This document shows positions 1-6,713 of a stretch of DNA of 7,350 bases, in pieces. Under the pieces are notes generated by a model. It was given only the letters and a program-made list of their open reading frames with translations. It searched no databases and was not told where the DNA came from. A program made the translations under genes and the position numbers. Origin of the DNA: Bacteroidota bacterium (GTDB lineage Bacteria > Bacteroidota > Bacteroidia > Chitinophagales > Chitinophagaceae); NCBI GenBank assembly GCA_023429365.1, contig JAEYVW010000063.1:1-7350 (forward strand), read 5' to 3'. Numbering within the stretch: position 1 is the first letter of the stretch; each line of letters begins with the position of its first letter.

Positions 1-675
1 ATTCCAGGCCGTGTTCCCTTGTTTGTTGATAAGGCTATTAAATATATAGTATGCAAGTAATCCTGACTGTGTAGCTGGTGAGGGCAAAGAAGTATTCATG
101 TATGCCCGGATCTGGGCCTGCGTCCTCACGACATTCCAGATCCTGACTTCATTGATATAACCGATCAGGTTTGTGTTGTGCACCAAAGCATCATATAAAC
201 CAATACGGGTTTCGTAATTGTTCTGGTACATCGTTCCCGTTGCAGGTACACTGCTCATCAAATAACCATTCCTGTAAAATTTCAAAGTACTGCCATCGTA
301 AACCATGGCAGCATGGTATATTTTATTGAGCTCGATCTCACAAATATCAGGTGTTCGGAAATATCCATTGGAAGTGGTGATCTCTGCGTTATTCGGACGC
401 AATAAATAATTGGCATCGGTAGGGTGCACGTGTTTAGAGACCAGGTCGCCCGCCCATATCTGCCCGCCTGAATAAGGTGCTGTCCGCATAAAAGTGGCTT
501 CCACCGTTATTTTGGTACCCGGTACGTCCAGGTCGCCAACACTTACATACGATTGATACGAAGGCAGATTCAGCCAGTTATTGCACACCTGTGCAGCCAG
601 AAAACCTTGTTGTACAAGAAGGAAAAAAACAGGAAATATAAAAATCCTGCAAAAAGCAGTCAGTTGGTGGCGCAT
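1..675 (-). CDS. Secreted LamG-domain (concanavalin A-like fold) protein, C-terminal part outside window
   Basis: This frame has 225 codons from an ATG at 673-675 and stays open to the left edge, so the gene is partial. Residues 1 to about 28 look like a Sec signal peptide: Arg/His near the start, a hydrophobic core (FIFPVFFLLV), then LAA before Gln29. Cys31 does not sit in a proper lipobox, so an exported rather than lipidated protein is more likely. Residues from about 40 onward read as a Laminin_G_3/LamG beta-sandwich, with KIYHAAMVYDG, LKFYRNG, a late GYINEVRIWNVVRT segment and LLAYYIFN near the edge. Such domains usually bind carbohydrate or protein ligands at the cell surface; the ligand here is unknown. 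In Bacteroidota these proteins are often long and carry a type IX secretion sorting domain at the C-terminus, which cannot be seen here. It lies 93 bp downstream of mqnA on the same strand but is unrelated in function. Confidence 0.85.
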   Translation of the reverse strand, partial: MRHQLTAFCRIFIFPVFFLLVQQGFLAAQVCNNWLNLPSYQSYVSVGDLDVPGTKITVEATFMRTAPYSGGQIWAGDLVSKHVHPTDANYLLRPNNAEITTSNGYFRTPDICEIELNKIYHAAMVYDGSTLKFYRNGYLMSSVPATGTMYQNNYETRIGLYDALVHNTNLIGYINEVRIWNVVRTQAQIRAYMNTSLPSPATQSGLLAYYIFNSLINKQGNTAWN

Positions 676-727
676 TATACGGATAGCTTACAAATAAGGT
701 GGATGGCTAGCCCCGCTAAAATAACCT

Positions 728-752
728 AAAACCCGCGTTTTTAAAAGCTTTT
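728..752 (-). terminator. Weak candidate terminator after mqnA
   Basis: The 93-bp gap between mqnA and the LamG gene holds a 10-bp palindrome AAAAGCTTTT (743-752). Next to it is a short inverted repeat, AAAAC/GTTTT around CCGC (728-741). Both stems are A/T-rich and short, so a working intrinsic terminator is only possible. I saw no good -7 box for the LamG gene in this gap. Confidence 0.2.
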
Positions 753-768
753 GATTGAATAAAAAGGC

Positions 769-1563
769 CTATTCGGAGACCTGGAACTCTGTTTGGCCGA
801 TCACTTCGAGGAATTTTTCCATTCCACGCCGCTTTTGCGCATCAAGATGGTAACTTAAATGTAAACTATAGTATTTTTTGAGGTCATACAGGTCATAAGG
901 GTTTTCCCTTACTATTTCATCCAGCCGCGAAATACCCATGGCATTAGCCTCGTCGAATATCTTAATAAAATCCCCGGACAGGGGCTTCAGACTGATCCAG
1001 GCAGCAAACACAAATGGTAAACCAGTAATTGCACGCCATTCACTGCCGAGATCGTAAATAAAGGTAGAACGCTTCCGCTGCTCCAATGCACGGTCACCAA
1101 TCACCAGTCCTGCCGTTTCCCCCTGTATCTTGTCGCGGAACGATTCGTCCCCGGCATGCACCAGTTCCGCATTTATACCCCAGGACTCTTTCATCAGCCA
1201 TTTTAATAAAGCAACCGAAGAACGGCTCTGGTAGTCGAGATAAATTCTTTTGACCTTGTGTAGCGGCACCTCACTAAACAAACCAACCGATGCGATCTCC
1301 CCTTCTGTACCGATACAATAATTGCCATTAACATGCCAGCTGGGAAGTTCGGGTATTACCGCCACGGGTATCAAACCTACGTCGACCTGGCCCAACATCA
1401 GCATCTGCGCCACCTTTGCAGGATAAGCACCGGTCAATTCGATCATTTCCTTTATTGGGGATTGCTGCAATCCATATATCAGCGGCTTTGTATTGAGGTA
1501 ATTGACTATGCCAACACGAATCTTATTCACCCCACCGCCGGGAAGTCCACTTATATCTTTCAT
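769..1563 (-). CDS. mqnA: Chorismate dehydratase MqnA (futalosine menaquinone pathway)
   Basis: This 264-residue protein matches MqnA of the menaquinone (vitamin K2) biosynthesis family, which has a periplasmic-binding-protein-like fold but acts in the cytoplasm. It dehydrates chorismate to 3-[(1-carboxyvinyl)oxy]benzoate, the first committed step of the futalosine route. Visible signatures are VGIVNYLNTKPLIYG (17-31), DVGLIPVAVIPEL (61-73), LDYQSRSSVALLKWL (109-123), GLVIGDRAL (152-160) and TGLPFVFAAW (180-189). The length is normal for the family. The ATG at 1563 gives about 14 residues before the conserved core; a GTG at 1528-1530 (residue 12) is an alternative start. I prefer the ATG because a -7 box at 1594-1601 would place the transcript start some 20-25 bp upstream. 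No Shine-Dalgarno is evident. No other mqn gene is in the window, so the pathway is scattered, as is common. The gene is divergent from purB. Confidence 0.93.
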   Translation of the reverse strand: MKDISGLPGGGVNKIRVGIVNYLNTKPLIYGLQQSPIKEMIELTGAYPAKVAQMLMLGQVDVGLIPVAVIPELPSWHVNGNYCIGTEGEIASVGLFSEVPLHKVKRIYLDYQSRSSVALLKWLMKESWGINAELVHAGDESFRDKIQGETAGLVIGDRALEQRKRSTFIYDLGSEWRAITGLPFVFAAWISLKPLSGDFIKIFDEANAMGISRLDEIVRENPYDLYDLKKYYSLHLSYHLDAQKRRGMEKFLEVIGQTEFQVSE

Positions 1564-1582
1564 TACTACAATTTGGGTTCTT

Positions 1583-1590
1583 TATCTTTG
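1583..1590 (+). promoter_or_regulatory. Bacteroidota-type -7 box for purB
   Basis: TATCTTTG matches the Bacteroidota -7 consensus TAnnTTTG exactly and is followed by CCGC. It sits 48 bp before the purB ATG, giving a predicted 5' leader of roughly 40 nt. A -33 TTTG at normal spacing is not clear; TTTC at 1558-1561 is the nearest match. Confidence 0.6.
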
Positions 1591-1593
1591 CCG

Positions 1594-1601
1594 CAAAGCT
1601 A
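1594..1601 (-). promoter_or_regulatory. Bacteroidota-type -7 box for mqnA
   Basis: On the minus strand this reads TAGCTTTG followed by GCGGC, again an exact TAnnTTTG match. It would start a transcript about 20-25 bp before the mqnA ATG. It faces the purB box across only three bases (CCG), so the two boxes form a near-perfect inverted repeat. No clear -33 element is seen, only an A/T-rich stretch. Confidence 0.55.
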
Positions 1602-1638
1602 GGATTTTGGGAATTAAGTATTAAAACACCTTTGTTTC

Positions 1639-2982
1639 ATGGAACTTTCTGCACTTACTGCTATCTCTGCTATCGACGGCCGCTACCGCAAACAGGTACA
1701 TCACCTTGATGAATATTTTTCCGAATATGCACTGATGAAATACCGTGTACTTGTCGAAGTGGAATACCTGCTGTTCCTCGAGAAAAAGAAATTTTTCAAA
1801 CTTACCGGTAAAACCTCCAAATACCTCAGAAAACTGGTGGAAGATTTCGGCCCTGAAGACGCGCAGGAGATCAAACAGATAGAATATATAACTAACCATG
1901 ACGTAAAAGCCGTTGAATACTTCCTTAAAAATGAACTGGAAAAAACGGATGATAAAACCGCCACTGAGTGGATCCATTTCGGGCTTACTTCACAGGACAT
2001 CAATAATACTTCGATACCCCTTCTCTGGAAACACGCTATAGAATATGAATACCTGCCGGGACTGTTAAACCTGAACACACAATTAAAACTGCTCGCGCAG
2101 GAATGGAAAGAAATTCCCATGCTCGCACATACGCATGGTCAACCGGCAAGTCCCACCAGGCTCGGAAAGGAGATCATGGTCTTTGCAGAAAGGATCCAGG
2201 CCCAGGTTGAACAATTTATTACAATCCCCTTCAGCGCAAAATTTGGCGGCGCGACGGGCAATTTTAATGCACACCATGTAGCATTTCCAAAAACCGACTG
2301 GGTGCAATTTGGAAATAGTTTCATTGATCACCTCGGTCTAAGCAGGCAGCAATTCACAACGCAGATCGAGCACTATGACAATCTCGCGGCACATTTTGAC
2401 TGTATCAAACGGATCAACAATATCCTGGTTGATTTTTGCCGCGATATATGGACCTATGTATCGATGGAATATTTTAAACAGAAAACAAAAAAAGGCGAAG
2501 TTGGCTCCTCGGCTATGCCCCATAAAGTGAATCCCATCGATTTTGAAAATGCAGAGGGGAACCTCGGTATCGCCAATGCGATCTTTGAACACCTCTCGTC
2601 GAAGTTGCCTATCTCCCGCATGCAACGCGACCTGACCGATTCCACCGTACTACGTAATATCGGCGTACCCTTCGCACATACGATCATCGCATTCAGATCG
2701 ATCGAAAAAGGCCTGGGCAAACTGCTGATCAACGATCCCAAAATTCATGAAGATCTTGATAACAACTGGGCAGTTGTGGCTGAAGCCATTCAGACCATAT
2801 TGCGCCGGGAAAATTACCCCAAACCATACGAAGCCTTAAAAGACCTGACCAGGGGCAATCATAAGATCGACAAGAAAGCGATTCACCAGTTTATTGACGG
2901 GCTTAAGATCAGCAGTGGCGTAAAAAAAGAGTTGAAGGCTATCACCCCGCACAATTATACAGGGTTGGTGGCGAAGTTTTAG
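1639..2982 (+). CDS. purB: Adenylosuccinate lyase PurB
   Basis: This 447-residue protein is a complete adenylosuccinate lyase of the E. coli PurB type (about 456 residues), a member of the fumarase/aspartase superfamily and usually a cytosolic homotetramer. It removes fumarate twice in purine synthesis: from SAICAR to give AICAR, and from adenylosuccinate to give AMP. The N-terminus MELSALTAISAIDGRY is the family start and fixes the ATG. HFGLTSQD is at 113-120. THGQPASP begins at Thr165, with His166 as the likely general acid. The superfamily signature GSSAMPHKVNP is at 289-299 and supplies the mobile-loop catalytic serine (Ser290 or Ser291). All expected catalytic segments are present, so the enzyme should be active. 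It is the only plus-strand gene. It shares its promoter region with mqnA and ends in a 4-bp stop-to-stop overlap with the acetyltransferase gene. Confidence 0.97.
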   Translation: MELSALTAISAIDGRYRKQVHHLDEYFSEYALMKYRVLVEVEYLLFLEKKKFFKLTGKTSKYLRKLVEDFGPEDAQEIKQIEYITNHDVKAVEYFLKNELEKTDDKTATEWIHFGLTSQDINNTSIPLLWKHAIEYEYLPGLLNLNTQLKLLAQEWKEIPMLAHTHGQPASPTRLGKEIMVFAERIQAQVEQFITIPFSAKFGGATGNFNAHHVAFPKTDWVQFGNSFIDHLGLSRQQFTTQIEHYDNLAAHFDCIKRINNILVDFCRDIWTYVSMEYFKQKTKKGEVGSSAMPHKVNPIDFENAEGNLGIANAIFEHLSSKLPISRMQRDLTDSTVLRNIGVPFAHTIIAFRSIEKGLGKLLINDPKIHEDLDNNWAVVAEAIQTILRRENYPKPYEALKDLTRGNHKIDKKAIHQFIDGLKISSGVKKELKAITPHNYTGLVAKF

Positions 2983-3488
2983 TACTGGTATTGGAATAAT
3001 TCTTTCCCGTTTTCCTCAAAAGATCGCTGGAACCTGAATCCTACTTTCTGCAATACTTTTTGTGAGGCAAGGTTGTCCCTTTCCGTGATGGCATAAATTT
3101 CCGTGAGTGGTGTCATGGTGAATATATATTGCAAACCTGCGAGTGTCAATTCAGTAGCATACCCTTTACCCCAGTTGCGTTTGAGCAGGGAATAGCCCAA
3201 CTGCATTGTATCGGCATTCTCAATGGGAATTATGGCAAATGTCCCTGCGAATTCGCCGCATTCCTTTTCAAAAACAGCCCACCTGCCATACAAAGGATTT
3301 TCCTGCGAATATTTTATCACCTCCTGTAAAAACAGGTCGGATTCCTCCCTGGATTTTGGCGGCCGGATATACCGAACGATCTCCTCGTCTCCATTCATCA
3401 TAAAAAAATACTCGCTGTCCTCTTGCAGATATGGCCTTACTACCAACCTTTCAGTTTCAAAAATTATCTGTGAATTGGACCCGGTCAT
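2979..3488 (-). CDS. GNAT-family N-acetyltransferase, RimJ/RimL type
   Basis: This 169-residue protein has the Acetyltransf_3 layout of RimJ/RimL-like enzymes, which use acetyl-CoA to acetylate an N-terminal or small-molecule amine; the substrate cannot be told from sequence. The N-terminal strand FETERLVVRPY (10-20) is typical. The acetyl-CoA pyrophosphate-binding loop is RNWGKGYA (104-111). The motif B region has Asn139, Ser142 and the closing VGF (149-151), as in the family. Length is normal and there is no signal peptide or membrane helix, so it should be cytosolic. The ATG at 3486-3488 directly precedes the conserved start; no Shine-Dalgarno is seen. It lies 84 bp downstream of prfC on the same strand and could be co-transcribed with it, or start from the A/T-rich gap. 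Its stop overlaps that of convergent purB. Confidence 0.9.
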   Translation of the reverse strand: MTGSNSQIIFETERLVVRPYLQEDSEYFFMMNGDEEIVRYIRPPKSREESDLFLQEVIKYSQENPLYGRWAVFEKECGEFAGTFAIIPIENADTMQLGYSLLKRNWGKGYATELTLAGLQYIFTMTPLTEIYAITERDNLASQKVLQKVGFRFQRSFEENGKELFQYQY

Positions 3489-3521
3489 TTCTTATGAACG
3501 TTTTTTTGAAACCACCTTTAA

Positions 3522-3535
3522 TTATACCTGTATAA
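3522..3535. repeat. Short palindrome between prfC and the acetyltransferase gene
   Basis: TTATAC and GTATAA form a perfect 6-bp inverted repeat around CT. It lies 34 bp upstream of the acetyltransferase ATG and next to the hexanucleotide repeat. It could be an operator or chance in A/T-rich DNA. With only a two-base centre it would not make a good terminator hairpin. Confidence 0.4.
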
Positions 3536-3574
3536 ACTTAAACTTAATCTCAATCTTAACCTTAACCTTAACCT
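3533..3574. repeat. Degenerate hexanucleotide tandem repeat, 7 units
   Basis: Seven consecutive 6-bp units are visible on the plus strand: TAAACT twice, TAATCT, CAATCT, then TAACCT three times. The units nearest prfC are identical and those farther away have diverged. The array touches the last bases of the prfC stop codon. Read in the prfC frame it encodes alternating hydrophobic and charged residues (VKVKVKIEIKFKF) before a TAA at 3522-3524. A plain intergenic microsatellite is the simplest explanation. Confidence 0.85.
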
Positions 3575-5168
3575 AGACAGTTTCCTTATGTATCTCCGAT
3601 GTAAAATGAAAATGAATATCAGGATTATTACTGATTTCCGTATTAAGAAACCACTCACTTTGCGCCAGGTATACCATATGACCATCCTTGTCTTCCGCGA
3701 TATTGGCCTGCTTAAATCTCGAAAACTCCAACAGCTTTTTCTCATCGGCTGATGTTAGCCAACAGGCTTTATAAAACGGCAGAGTGTTAAAGATCACCGA
3801 AGCTCCATATTCATGAAGTAGACGGTACTGGATCACCTCGAACTGCAGCTCACCCACGCAACCTATAATTTTTCTATTACCACCAAACTGTGTGAACAGT
3901 TGAGCTACACCTTCATCAGTCAATTGTAAAAGTCCCTTTTCAAGCTGCTTGGTCTTCATGGGATCTTTATTCACAACCTCTTTGAATATTTCAGGTGAGA
4001 ATGAAGGTATACCTGTAAAATAAAAATCCTCGCCCTCGGTCAACGTATCGCCGATTTTGAAATTGCCTGTATCAAATAATCCTACCACATCGCCGGGATA
4101 TGCTTCTTCTATTACATCCTTGCTTCGCGCCATAAATGAATAAGGATTGCTGAAACGGATATCCTTGTCGAGACGGACATGATGATAGTATTTATTTCTC
4201 TCAAACTTCCCCGAGCAAACGCGCATGAACGCGATGCGGTCGCGGTGCTTGGGGTCCAGGTTAGCGTGAATTTTAAATATAAAGCCGCTAAGTTTGTCTT
4301 CTCCCACATCTACCGGGCGTTTGGTGGTCTCCCGGCTGCGTGGCGTGGGTGCTATACGAATAAAAGTATCCAGCATTTCCTTTACCCCAAAATTGTTGAC
4401 CGCACTTCCAAAAAAAACAGGCGCCACTTTACCCGCCAGGTAGTCCGTTACTACCAGGTCGCCGTGAACACCATGTACCAGTTCCACATCCTCACGAAGC
4501 GAAATGGCATCCTTTTCTCCTAACTTTTGATCTAAAATTGGCAAAGACAGGTCCCGAATTTGTAAGACATCCTCGTCGGAAGCTTTTGTATTGGGAGTAA
4601 ATAGAACAAGACTTTTGTCGTCGATATTGTAAACACCCTTGAAATCCTTGCCGCTATTGATCGGCCAGGTCATGGGATGAAGTGAAATCTTTAACTCCTT
4701 TTCAATCTCTTCCAGCAGGTCAAAACGATTCTTACCATCACGGTCCATCTTATTGATAAATACAATGACCGGCGTATCCCGCATACGGCACACTTCCATC
4801 AATCGCCTGGTCTGCTCTTCCACCCCATTCACGCTATCAATCACAAGTATAACGCTGTCGACAGCAGTCAGTGTGCGATAAGTATCTTCCGCGAAGTCCT
4901 TGTGGCCGGGTGTATCCAGCAAATTGATCAGGATGCCGTCATATTCAAAACTCATCACCGAGGTTGCAACCGAAATACCTCTTTGACGCTCGATCTCCAT
5001 AAAGTCACTCGTCGCGTGCTTTTTGATCTTATTACTTTTCACAGCTCCTGCCACCTGGATGGCTCCACCAAACAAAAGCAATTTTTCGGTAAGCGTGGTC
5101 TTACCGGCATCAGGGTGACTGATGATCGCAAATGTCCTGCGGCGTTTAATCTCGTTACTATACTTCAT
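3573..5168 (-). CDS. prfC: Peptide chain release factor 3 (RF3)
   Basis: This 531-residue translational GTPase matches bacterial RF3 (529 residues in E. coli), which speeds the recycling of RF1 and RF2 from the ribosome after termination. The GTPase domain is intact: G1 loop SHPDAGKTT (17-25), the switch region ERQRGIS (60-66), G3 DTPGH (85-89) with His89 as the expected catalytic histidine, and G4 NKMD (139-142). [21 protein letters not shown] in the C-terminal half is typical of RF3 rather than EF-G or LepA. The ATG at 5166-5168 begins [18 protein letters not shown], as expected for RF3. A -7 box at 5211-5218 predicts a leader of about 35-40 nt. The stop is TAG followed by G, and the frame beyond stays open for 16 codons across the hexanucleotide repeat. 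The 531-residue length already matches the family, so the extension is not needed for a complete protein. Confidence 0.97.
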   Translation of the reverse strand: MKYSNEIKRRRTFAIISHPDAGKTTLTEKLLLFGGAIQVAGAVKSNKIKKHATSDFMEIERQRGISVATSVMSFEYDGILINLLDTPGHKDFAEDTYRTLTAVDSVILVIDSVNGVEEQTRRLMEVCRMRDTPVIVFINKMDRDGKNRFDLLEEIEKELKISLHPMTWPINSGKDFKGVYNIDDKSLVLFTPNTKASDEDVLQIRDLSLPILDQKLGEKDAISLREDVELVHGVHGDLVVTDYLAGKVAPVFFGSAVNNFGVKEMLDTFIRIAPTPRSRETTKRPVDVGEDKLSGFIFKIHANLDPKHRDRIAFMRVCSGKFERNKYYHHVRLDKDIRFSNPYSFMARSKDVIEEAYPGDVVGLFDTGNFKIGDTLTEGEDFYFTGIPSFSPEIFKEVVNKDPMKTKQLEKGLLQLTDEGVAQLFTQFGGNRKIIGCVGELQFEVIQYRLLHEYGASVIFNTLPFYKACWLTSADEKKLLEFSRFKQANIAEDKDGHMVYLAQSEWFLNTEISNNPDIHFHFTSEIHKETV

Positions 5169-5210
5169 ATTCTATCTGCCCGGCTGGAGCCCGGACGGTT
5201 TTTAAGGCCG

Positions 5211-5218
5211 CAAAGGTA
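5211..5218 (-). promoter_or_regulatory. Bacteroidota-type -7 box for prfC
   Basis: On the minus strand this reads TACCTTTG followed by CGGCC, an exact TAnnTTTG match. It shares the extended form TAnCTTTGCnGC with the two boxes near purB. It is 42 bp upstream of the prfC ATG. No -33 TTTG is visible at the usual distance. It suggests prfC has its own promoter rather than relying on the upstream membrane-protein gene. Confidence 0.6.
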
Positions 5219-5238
5219 AGGTATGAGCGGGATTGTTG

Positions 5239-5262
5239 AAAAACCGGACAGGCTGTCAATCC
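5239..5262 (-). terminator. Weak candidate terminator after the DUF4383-like gene
   Basis: Minus-strand reading gives an inverted repeat GACAG-C-CTGTC (5247-5257) that overlaps the TGA stop and is followed by CGG and five T residues (5239-5243). The usable stem is short because the arms nearly touch, so termination would be weak at best. GGATTG/CAATCC arms flank it (5230-5235 and 5257-5262). Confidence 0.22.
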
Positions 5263-5639
5263 TGGATCTTCCTCGACAAAAATCCCATTAATAATATCAC
5301 CAGGCCTAGTCCGACATGAAGATAGTTGTCGGCACCGTTTACATGCAGGAAACCAAGTATCGTACCCATTCCTTCGGTGCCAATACTGGTCAGCCCAATG
5401 ATTCCAATGACCAGGTAGATGATTCCAAATGTCACCAGGAATCCCCTGGCCGCGGCCGGCTTGACTAGTGCAATAAACAGGAACAGTACACCGCTGACAA
5501 TATGCACTATGTTATGCACAGTGTCGGCATGAAAGATCGCATCCGGGGAATCGCCGATGATCGGGTTGTCGATAAAGCCTAAAATTCCAACGGCAACGAA
5601 AACCAACCCGATTAATATGGCTACAGATTTTGCTGACAT
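5256..5639 (-). CDS. Small four-helix membrane protein, DUF4383-like
   Basis: This 127-residue protein is almost wholly hydrophobic, with four likely membrane segments at about 5-23, 41-59, 66-84 and 105-121. It resembles the DUF4383 family, whose function I do not know. Family-like features are FHADTVHNIVHIVSG (36-50), which carries His37, His42 and His46 at the start of helix 2, and NGADNYLHVGLG (101-112), with His108 entering helix 4. The repeated His and Gly pattern suggests the two halves are related, or that the histidines face each other in the membrane; this is inference. No signal peptide cleavage is expected. The ATG at 5637-5639 directly precedes the first helix; no Shine-Dalgarno is seen. 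It is 57 bp downstream of the APH-like gene and 87 bp upstream of prfC, with no evident functional tie to either. Confidence 0.8.
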   Translation of the reverse strand: MSAKSVAILIGLVFVAVGILGFIDNPIIGDSPDAIFHADTVHNIVHIVSGVLFLFIALVKPAAARGFLVTFGIIYLVIGIIGLTSIGTEGMGTILGFLHVNGADNYLHVGLGLVILLMGFLSRKIQD

Positions 5640-5665
5640 ATAAAGTGGTTTTGGTGATTGTAACG

Positions 5666-5696
5666 TTAAGTTAGTTCAATATTCGCTGTCTGCAAA
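5666..5696 (-). promoter_or_regulatory. Possible promoter for the DUF4383-like gene
   Basis: On the minus strand, TTTG (5693-5696) is followed after 19 bp by TAACTTAA (5666-5673), a 6-of-8 match to TAnnTTTG at the usual spacing. The -33 element directly abuts the stop codon of the APH-like gene. The -7 match is imperfect, so this is a tentative call. Confidence 0.3.
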
Positions 5697-6713
5697 CTAC
5701 AGTTGCCGGATATACACGTTCATCAACTGCAAATATTTCTTCACTTCGTCAAGTGAAGCACCTCGCGATTCCACATTGTCAGATCCCCTTGCACGAAGAC
5801 TGTTAACTTTGGCTCTTATATTGGCGCGGTAGGCTTTATAATAAATAAACAACCGGCGGTCCTCCACCGAAAGTAGTGTATGAAATGCCTGATCGTAGTG
5901 ATGCAGGAACAGTGTTGCCAGGTCGCCGCGTCCCAACGCATCCAGGTCCATACAAAGAAAGGCCACTTCATCCAGTACATCCATGTACCGGTACGAATCG
6001 TTAAACTCAAGACAATCGAAGGGTGTGGGCTCCGGCAGCAGAAAAATATTTCGTGTATGAAGATCGCCGTGGCAATCCCTGACAAAACCCAGCTTTAAGC
6101 GTTGACTAATTCGTTCCCGGTTCTGCTTCAAAATATCATTCGATAATTGAATAGCATTTGATATGATCGCCCGGCTATCGGGAAGGAACTGTGTCAAATA
6201 TTCAGTTTGCCCTTCAAGGTCGTTGAATTTTTCGGCTAATTCATCGGGATCGAGTTGATCTTTTATCTCTGCCTCCTGGTGAAAACCGGCAATCTTTTTG
6301 GCGAGGCTAATTATGTCAGACTCCTTCACTTTATTTTCTTTTATAAGCAGATCCATCTGCCGGCCAGGATCAAGTTTTCGCATCTTCACCGCATAATCAA
6401 TGACAGTACCCTTTCCACCTTCAAGAACCAGTTGACCATTGACATCATTTATAGTTACCACATCCAGGTAAATACCGCTGGTAAACCTGTTGTTAAGCAC
6501 AAGCTCACGTTCACAGTAATATTTTCTTTTTTCCATGGTTGAAAAATCCAGAAAAGAATATTGAACCGGCTTTTTGATCTTATAAACCCATTCATTGCCC
6601 ATCAGGACCCATGAAATATGGGTCTCAACGAGCTGTAGATTCAACATCCCAGCTGGCAACTGACCGGTATTGATCAGGTCTCTAACCAGTTCACCTGTCA
6701 TATGAAAGAGCAT
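5697..6713 (-). CDS. Aminoglycoside phosphotransferase-like protein, COG2187 type
   Basis: This 338-residue protein has the protein-kinase-like fold of the APH/choline kinase family. It matches the COG2187 group, whose substrate is unknown; nothing here shows drug resistance. N-terminal family motifs are ETHISWV (30-36), VYKIKKPV (43-50), with Lys45 a likely ATP-contacting lysine, and FLDFSTMEKR (54-63). The catalytic loop is HGDLHTRNIF (215-224), with Asp217 as likely base and Asn222 as metal ligand. FDCLEFND (232-239) takes the place of the DFG-like segment. The active site looks intact. ATG at 6711-6713 overlaps the upstream kinase gene by 23 bp; ATG at 6699-6701 (residue 5) would cut this to 11 bp. 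The overlap implies translational coupling. In many bacteria COG2187 is fused to a COG0645 kinase domain in one chain, so the two products here probably work together. Confidence 0.85.
   Translation of the reverse strand: MLFHMTGELVRDLINTGQLPAGMLNLQLVETHISWVLMGNEWVYKIKKPVQYSFLDFSTMEKRKYYCERELVLNNRFTSGIYLDVVTINDVNGQLVLEGGKGTVIDYAVKMRKLDPGRQMDLLIKENKVKESDIISLAKKIAGFHQEAEIKDQLDPDELAEKFNDLEGQTEYLTQFLPDSRAIISNAIQLSNDILKQNRERISQRLKLGFVRDCHGDLHTRNIFLLPEPTPFDCLEFNDSYRYMDVLDEVAFLCMDLDALGRGDLATLFLHHYDQAFHTLLSVEDRRLFIYYKAYRANIRAKVNSLRARGSDNVESRGASLDEVKKYLQLMNVYIRQL

Noticed and set aside
1621..1977. Long antisense frames within purB
   Set aside because: They are shadows of purB, which has clear family motifs throughout; the antisense frames show no domain features.
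3518..3745. Minus-strand frame with a run of Arg-Leu dipeptides at its C-terminal end
   Set aside because: It lies in another frame of prfC, and the dipeptide run is just the hexanucleotide repeat read in a second frame.
4179..4523. Plus-strand frame opposite prfC
   Set aside because: It is the complement of the conserved RF3 coding region and has no recognisable domain.
5697..6713. Aminoglycoside resistance gene
   Set aside because: The motifs match the COG2187 group, not known drug-modifying APH enzymes, and no mobile element or other resistance gene is nearby.
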